A stretch of 24,073 nucleotides of DNA from Elysia marginata (lineage: Eukaryota; Mollusca; Gastropoda; Plakobranchidae): contig BMAT01003640.1 in the NCBI GenBank assembly GCA_019649035.1, positions 133,140 to 157,212 of the forward strand, written 5' to 3'. The notes below the pieces were generated by a model. It saw only the letters and a program-made list of their open reading frames with translations, made no database searches and was not told where the DNA came from. Position 1 is the stretch's first letter, and every line of letters starts with the position of its first letter. Made by a program: the position numbers and the translations under genes. Shown here piece by piece: positions 12,201-21,200 of this stretch.

Positions 12201-15200
12201 CTTCTTGAATTTAGGCTGAATCAGAGGCACAAGAAAAAAAACATGTTAAAACGTAATGAAAATAAATTGAAAAAAAAAAGAAAACCCTATGGACAAAAAT
12301 TTGCAAGTTTGTTATTCTCCTTCATATCAGTCTAAGAGAGGATTTGGCATAAAGTTTTACCAGCTGTGTACAAAATAAAAAGCAATAAGAGAATTGTAAA
12401 CTTTCATGTTTATATTTATAGCAATAACCTTTCACTGTCAGGGCTTATTTTAAGTTCAATCCAAAATTAAAAAAAAAATTTCTTGTGAAAAAAGCAATAT
12501 AGTGCAGTGAAGGTCTCAGTTGGAAATGAAACATGAATATTAGTTTAGTGATATTCATTTTTAAGGATATACAAGACCCTTTTAATTCCTAAAATCATAA
12601 TATTATATCGAAAATTACTACTTTAAAGATCTTTAAAGAATGATAAAAATAGCAAAGGGAGGAAAAAGATACATTTGAGGACTATGTTGCTATTTATTTG
12701 CACCAATAAAAAAATGAGGAGGGGGGATGGATAAGGAAAAAAATTCAAGAAAAAAACAACAAAGGGAAAAGGACAGACCAAACAGGAAGATGTGGGAGAC
12801 AGAGATAGATAGATAGAGAGAGAGAGANNNNNNNNNNNNNNNNNNNNNNNNNNNNNNNNNNNNNNNNNNNNNNNNNNNNNNNNNNNNNNNNNNNNNNNNN
12901 NNNNNNNNNNNNNNNNNNNNNNNNNNNNNNNNNNNNNNNNNNNNNNNNNNNNNNNNNNNNNNNNNNNNNNNNNNNNNNNNNNNNNNNNNNNNNNNNNNNN
13001 NNNNNNNNNNNNNNNNNNNNNNNNNNNNNNNNNNNNNNNNNNNNNNNNNNNNNNNNNNNNNNNNNNNNNNNNNNNNNNNNNNNNNNNNNNNNNNNNNNNN
13101 NNNNNNNNNNNNNNNNNNNNNNNNNNNNNNNNNNNNNNNNNNNNNNNNNNNNNNNNNNNNNNNNNNNNNNNNNNNNNNNNNNNNNNNNNNNNNNNNNNNN
13201 NNNNNNNNNNNNNNNNNNNNNNNNNNNNNNNNNNNNNNNNNNNNNNNNNNNNNNNNNNNNNNNNNNNNNNNNNNNNNNNNNNNNNNNNNNNNNNNNNNNN
13301 NNNNNNNNNNNNNNNNNNNNNNNNNNNNNNNNNNNNNNNNNNNNNNNNNNNNNNNNNNNNNNNNNNNNNNNNNNNNNNNNNNNNNNNNNNNNNNNNNNNN
13401 NNNNNNNNNNNNNNNNNNNNNNNNNNNNNNNNNNNNNNNNNNNNNNNNNNNNNNNNNNNNNNNNNNNNNNNNNNNNNNNNNNNNNNNNNNNNNNNNNNNN
13501 NNNNNNNNNNNNNNNNNNNNNNNNNNNCCCCCCCCCCCCCAAATAAAAAAAATGTGAGCTGACTCTGAAAAGCTCATTTTGAGTGGCTGCTAGACAATTG
13601 TATTTTAATCAGGAAGCAAAGGCACCTTGTTTCAATAACACTGAAATGTATGGAGATGAGCTTTAAAAAGATGTCAGGAAAAAAAGCTATGCTAATTCTC
13701 TGAATTAAACCTATTGAAAAAAAGGATAACAAACAATAATGACAACAACAACAGCAATGAAAACAATAGCCCTAGAGCACAAGGAACCTAGAGGGAAAGT
13801 CCTGAAAAACTTGGGGCTAAACTACGCCTATGGCTATTTCTATAAAACAATGGGATAGAAACGAGAAATAAATGATTTCATTGACTTAAAAAGATGCTTA
13901 GTTTTGGATTTTAATAAATGAAACATTTTATAAGTCAGAAATATCAATATGAAATAAAATGTTTTAAGTCTTAGATAAATATTGAAAATAGTATTTTCTA
14001 GTTGGGATTTTAAAATTTTACGTTTTGTATTTTTTTAATAAAACCTTTGCTTTCTTTCCCAAAACTATCCTCAATCTTCAATACATTAAACGCTAGCAAC
14101 ACAACCTATTTCTTCAAATTCATATCACTAACACCCTCTTCTCCCTGCTAAATTAAAAAAAAAGTGGAGATAGTAATTCTCAATTGCTATTTTTGCAGGG
14201 AATAAGGTAATGCAATCTTATATCTGTAGTTCCAGAAAAAAAATGTTTCATAGTGCAGGAAAATGTTATGAAGCTAAGAAAGAAAAATCCTTTTGCAGGC
14301 ATTCAATAAAGTCAGGAAAATATACTTGGGATGCAATAATGAAGATGTTAACCCAAATTATTGATAACTAAAAACTGCCACTAGAGTTTTTATGTCTTTT
14401 ACACAAATAATTTTTATCCATAATAGAGCTACTCCCTTAACAAACTGATGAGAATTAAAAGTTAAATGTTGAAAAAAAAATTCTAATGTGTTTTATCCGA
14501 AAATGTGCATAAAACATAAAAAAAGGTTACTTTGCTTTTACGATCATAAATATTTTGTTTTCTGCCATTGATAATGAAAATGTAATATCTGCAGTATGAG
14601 AGAGATACTGAACTTTAATGGTGTTGCAGTAAAACGTTTACATGATTTCAGTTTTATCTAATTATATAAAAAGAAATATATATAATATTTAGAAAATTAT
14701 AACAACAGGAGTCAAAATAATGTGCAAGCTAAAAGGTAATGAAAAAAATTTCAAGGAGTCTAAAATAAAATTGATAAAAAAAAGAAGCATGTAAGAGGAA
14801 GAATACCTCATTCTGTATTGGACAAAAGAAAGAAAAAAATTTGTTATCATTTTTTTAAACAAACTAAGTAGTAAAAAGTTTATGTAAATGTATCAACTTT
14901 GCACACATTACAGTACTTTTTGTTTTAAACTTCAATGAAAAAAATATTTGAAGTGCAGAGATAGGTCTTTTTTTCTAATTAAACTAAAATAAAAAATCAT
15001 GAAATGAAAAAACTTTACTTTCATTTCTTAGATATTGGTTTATATTTTTCATTAATTGATTAGCATAAAGAAAATAATTAGAAAGTCATTATGGCACGTT
15101 TGTAAATTTTGCTGACTTTTGATTTGCCACCTAGGGTACAGGAAGTGTTCACATAACAATTTTAATAGTAAAGATCACAGCACAGTTTAACTTGAGACTC

Positions 15201-18200
15201 AGTACACATTATCTTAGAAACAACTTCCTCATGAAGACTGTGTAGAAAGGCTACCCCCTATCCTCTGTGGCAATCCTAACTTAGGAGATATATAAAAACT
15301 AGCAGTGCCTGCGAGACAAGTCTAAACTTTTCTAGCATTTATAAAAAAATCTGGCCACTACCCAAGCCAACTCACCGCCTGTTTGCAGCCGTTGAAGAAC
15401 TCGGGATCTGAGATGGGGTCACTCATGTAAGACTTGATGATGTTGAAACGCAGACCGCTAGGCGGCTCGTTGGTCATCTTGACTCCGTTCTGCAGGATCG
15501 ACACCGGGAATGTGTCTGACGGGTAGGAAGTCAGCCACAACCGGAAGTCGGGGTGAGTTGCTTCTGGGTTAAATTCCTGAGGACGGACAGAGATGGTTCT
15601 CATGTTTCTGCATCAACAGAATCTATGTACAAATATTTTTCATTTCTTATTAAAACCTTGTTGACGTATCATTCAGCTCTGAAGCTTTCTCATCCTCCAC
15701 AGATAATTTAAAAAAAAAATCAGTAAAGACTCAAAGAGTGAAACTATTTTCTGCTATCACAACAACAATTAAGTAGCTACCATAAAAAGTTATCACTCCT
15801 TCTTCTTATTTCTTCTTCTTCTTCCTCTTGCTTTTTTTACAACCATTTCTCTTCTCTATCTTTCCCATCATCTGATCCCCCCTTCCCCCAAATATCTCTA
15901 ACTGATTTCTCTTTCTCCGCTTCTCTCTCTACGACCGTGACTCACTTCACAGATCTTCTCAAGGGTCGACATCCAGGAGGACGCCAGGTGACAGTTCTGC
16001 AGCATCACCCACGTGCCCTCCTTCACTCCCTTCTCTATCATGCGGAGTGCGATGGGTCCCTGGCCTTGACCCAGAGACAGGGAGTCAAACTTGCCACCGC
16101 CAAAACCCTGATGGAAAGAGGACAGAGAGTTAAATTATGATAAAATAGAATGAATTACATTTACATAGCAGCTTTCTCTAAAATCAATATTTGTTCCCAC
16201 AACAGCTAAAGTACTATCGGTGGAACCCTTTTTTCCTGTTTGTATTATTCCCTCCATTGATTTGATTGTTATGAACTAACTGCCAGCCAATGTATGCCCC
16301 AAATGCAAAAAGTAATACCAGCATTTAAAAAGATGCTCAAAGTATTGTTGAAGGATAAAAGAACTTTAATTTAAAAAAAAGTAAAGTAGGCTACAAAAAA
16401 TGACTTAAAATCATATTAATGATTCATTTTGGGCCAAAAATGAAAAAAGAATAAAGAAAACAACAAAAAGGCCAAGAGTAACGCTGCAGATATACCTGGT
16501 CGTCTGCAAACTTGAGCAGAGCAGCCATGGGATCCGCACCAGGGGAGAGAACAAACAGCAGCGGTGCGCAGCAGTTACTGTCCCCAAAGGCTTTCGGAAG
16601 GTCAAAGGGCGGTGGCTCAATGAATTTCTTGCCGATCTTGGCAGTCACAAAGTTCTGTACAGCTGGGATCATCTATTTGCACACAAACACGCACACATAC
16701 ATAGACATGATGAAGCTTTTGATGATTTAAATATCAAAATTTTAGCAGGCAACCTCTTTAGCTTTAAATTATATTAAAATTGAAAGTACATCAAAAGTTT
16801 TGTGTTTAAAAAAAATGTACCCTATGTAGAACACACATGAAAGCAATAAAAAACCTTAATCATAGATATCAACAACTATGTATATTTTTAATGTTTTTCT
16901 TTATAAAATACAAATAAACACTGCTATCTTTACAATTTATTGAAAAATTTGGTTAGATTTACATTAAACTTTTATTTCTAAAGATCAGGTTAGAAGATAC
17001 CTTGTTTGATATTGTATATTTTATAGATAATGAGACATTATGCAAACTTGTCTAATAGGTGTTCTGGAACTAAAGATGTAATTCACTATTAGTTCACCCT
17101 TTTGCATAAACAATATAATAACCATTGGTCTCATTAAGAAAACGATTGCAAGAAATGTTTGTTGAATTCATTACCTTATCAGGACGGAAGCAGCGCAACA
17201 CAAGAAGTTTCTGGAAACTTCTCAGCTTCTCGTTGAACTCTCCAGGTAGGGGCTCGTTTTGAGGATCCTGATGTAAAGGAACAAGAGAAGCATATAAACA
17301 TGAAATCACAAGAAAAATTTTTTAGTTTTTAATGAGTTCACAGTGGTAATACAAAGGAAGAAGAAAAGCATTTTTGTGAAATCACTAGAAAAATTTAGAA
17401 TTTACACAGGGTTCACAATCGTATTAGAAAAACTGGTTGTAATGTAAAAAAGATATCAGTTCTATTTAGTGCTTCTACACAAAAAAAAATGGAAGCGAGA
17501 CTGAAAACCTCTACCAATGAAAAATATTTTTAAAAAAGCAGTTAAAGAGAAACTTATTCCTTAGACTCACCAAGCTATCATAGAGCACTTTCCATTGGTC
17601 TTTCTGTGTCATGAGCTTCTTCCTTATGTCTTTGAAGTTCTGCATCTCGTCGAGACGGCACAGCTCGTCCCAGGACTTGACTGGCAGCCATGTTGTCGGG
17701 TTCGGGTGAGGGTTGTCGAGACCGATACCACCCGTGAGCAGGAATCGCCACTCGTCCTCGTTGACTTCCTTGTTGTGTTTGAGGATGTTCACACACAGCA
17801 GGAAGGAGAACAGCAACTGCACACGGAAGAAATAAAAACATGATAACAATTAAACTCAATCCAATTCAAGTTTATTCAGTCAGTACAAAGTTAGATGAGT
17901 AGTATGTCTCACAAACAAGGCAAGAGAGTCAGATATCATTATATTTAATATTCTCAAGCATTGCTTATATTGAAAATACATTTTTTTTGAGCTTCCAAAT
18001 GTAAACAAAAATTCATGAAATTATAAAAAAAACTTTGTGAAAGATATTAAAATTTTTTTTTATTTAAAAATTTAAAAAAAAAGAAGAAAATAAATTGACT
18101 TTTTCAGGCATTTTTTGAAATTTTCAACTTCCAACTCATTCATGTTTTTCTCTTAAGTACACGCAAGTATGTTATTATAAAAAACCCTATATTAAAGAAA

Positions 18201-21200
18201 ACAAAAGTTTAAGGCAGAACAAGATTGAAAAGTGAACTCGTTTTAAACAAAAACAATAAAATAGAAAAACTTTACAAACAAGAAGATGAAAAAATTTAGC
18301 TTAAACAAGACATACATACTGAAAACGAATTTTCATAAATCCTATGAACATATCACTGTTTCCTCCAGAGTTTAACTTTTATAATGCATAGTTTAAAGTT
18401 ATGCGAAATATTCTGGTAAAACATAAAAATTAGGTACGTCTTTCATTCTCTGAGAACTATAAAACTATACTTATACAAATAGCCTGAATATATATCAACT
18501 ATTTTCATACCTAATAACTTAAGTCCTACCTATTTTTTGGTTGTGACACTGTTTGATACCGTCTCATCGGCCAGCAGCTTTTTTTTCTACCTACTGTCCC
18601 TATTCTACAGACAACAAACAGTTTACAGGCAGGAATGTCAGTAGACAGAATCAAAATTTTTTAATAAAATCATATCATAAAATTTGAGAAATTAATATGT
18701 GTATGAAGTTTACCTTATCCTTTTCAAACAGAGATCGGCAGACGTTGCAGTAAAGCGAGTACGTGAAGTGGTTGTGGAGATGCTCCAAGCGTTTCTCAAG
18801 GTCTTCGGATCTCTCGGCGTTTTCGATCGACAGGATGAAAAGATTGATGAACCAGGTCAGTGAATACTGGTACATCGGCTCAATGTTCGCCAGATCGGCA
18901 ATGCTGAAGAACAAGATTGTGCTGTGGATGGCGATCGGCTTGTAGCCCATACGAGCTGTATCAATCTTCACCTCAGTCTCTTCAGCAATAGCCTGCAGCA
19001 GAATAATTGAGAATATAACTCAAATTTTAAGTAAAAATATTAAATGTTATTTTATTTAATATAAGGAGTTCTTTTAAAGAATAATTGGGCTGAAGCAGAA
19101 ATCTTTGATCAGGGAATTCTGAGCAAAAAGAAATAACAGTTTTCTATAAAAAAAAAACAAAACAAAAAATTACAATCACCAGACATAGACCTATTCAAAC
19201 AAAACATCCTTCAAGTGTCTTAAAAAATATAGAGCAATGATGGTATTTCTCAAGTCACAGAAAACCTCGGTTTATTTTTAAAGGGTTATGTTAAAAACAA
19301 AAGGCAACAACAAACAGATTTAAAAATAAACTGTGGTGTAACAATGAACTTATGAATGCCCTGATAAAGAAAATAAACAAACCAATGTATGATTATTGTG
19401 TTGTGTTGATTCTCTGCAATAATAAAAAGCCTTGCATCCAGGGCAAATGAGTCGGAAGTTGGAAATTCTCTTTCTTTTTATTTTTACAAAATGCCATTTG
19501 AAGGACTAATTTTTCTTTACTTTCCGTATACTTAAATTGAACAAAAAATTCATGTCATTCCACAAGATAACAATAAATCTATGAATTTTTTTGGAATCTG
19601 GAAGCTTGGAAAAATGCCTTGCTCAACACATCAAAGCCTTTTAATGTGAAAATTACGATGATATCCTACTCGTTCACCCTGGATGTGCGTCAAATATTTT
19701 CCTTATTAAACACCACCACAACTCTAAAAAACTTTTACAATCAGGTAAAATCAAAATCCATCCGACACAAATCCAACTTGAGTTTTATATACCTGTTTCT
19801 CTGAGATTTCATTAGCCAGTTTCTTTGAGGATGACAGGACTTTGATGGCTGTCTCGTCCTCAAGAATGTTACCTTCAGAAGAGGAGAGCACTTCCAGAAT
19901 CTTATCCTCAATCTCCTTCAGTTGTCTGTGGGAATTCACATGTAAAAACAAATGAGGTTGAAAATATATGCCGTAAATATCTATTAAAATCAGTCCTAGG
20001 TAAATTTAGAGCCATTTTTCAATGTACTTTATAAGAGAAAAACTTAAACACCCAACAATATAGATCATATGATAATTTTTAAAACTTTTTTAACAGAGAT
20101 ACAAGCGCCTTGTGCACAAAAGGCAGGGAAATATGGACCCTCTACAATGTGCTCCGCCTGGCACTGATAACCAACAGCTAACCTCATAGAATCTTTGATA
20201 GATCAACTAAAAAGGTTGGTACAACTCTGTACTAGGGCCTACACAGCTCTACAACCTAAAAGAGTTATTTGGTTTTCTTTCAATCTTAAGTTTAAAGGAT
20301 TTTCTTTAATAGGTTCTTGTTTATTTTTCTGAAATTTTCCTGCTCTTTGGGCTAAACAAAACTGCTAAAAATCGGAATTGCTGCAAAAATTGGAAATCTT
20401 GCATCCTCGTTTTGAAGAGGCTAATATAGAAAAGAAGCAAGTTTGAAGTTATTTAAAAAAATTTTCCTATTTTCTCTTCCAGTGCGCTAAAGGATGAGTG
20501 TTAAAATATGACTTCTTGTTTGCTTAAATACCGGTATCTTTAAATACTGGTTTTGAAATCATGTGACTTAATAATAATATTAATAATAATAATAATAACT
20601 GCTAAACATTCAATAGAACCACAAAGCCACTGACTTCTTGTTGGCAGCGCTCTGTAAGATGAGTTGATTTTTCTCTTCCTCAAGCTCCGGCCTCTCTCTG
20701 GCCACCACAATACCAAGCAGCTGATCCTCCAGACCCTCGGGGGTGATCATAAAGTTCAGCAGAGTTACCTGGGATTGGAATCAGCAATAATAAGCTTGAC
20801 AAACCTGGCCCTTTTAAACTGCCCAAGGTAAATGGCATACTTTTTTCATTATATTTTTTTTTTTAATTGGCCATCTGACATGTAGGCGTCACTAATTTAA
20901 TAACATATGCTATTTCCATTTCTTTTCCTTCAACAAAAAAAGTGTCAGTGCATTATAATTATTGTTCTAACATAAGATGGACAATATTATCTTACAAACA
21001 CAGCAATGTCAAAATGACAAATGTCTGATACATGGTATTTTGTACAATGACCATTTCAACTTTTTTCCTTAGTCCCTGTCAATCAAAACTCACCTTGACG
21101 GAGGTTTCTGGCAAGTAGTGAGGATTCCTCAACTTGGTGGTGACGTAGAACTTGAAGTCGTGGGAATACTCAATGGTAGAGTCTCCTAGCTTGATACACA

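Noticed and set aside
12690-13577. 295- and 265-codon reading frames on the minus strand
   Set aside because: They exist only because 700 N residues are read as open sequence; the real flanks are microsatellite.
12216-15375. A lost dynein exon hidden in the assembly gap
   Set aside because: Exons 11 and 12 join in phase and the protein across the join aligns with the family pattern without missing residues.
16424-16672. Independent small gene starting at the ATG at 16672
   Set aside because: This is exon 9, preceded by an acceptor AG. The Met is internal, and reading beyond the donor at 16495 is intronic.
17578-17859. 93-codon minus-strand frame over exon 7, and the plus-strand frame at 17595-17843
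   Set aside because: They are shadows of the dynein exon in other frames; the exon frame has the family motifs and correct splice phase.
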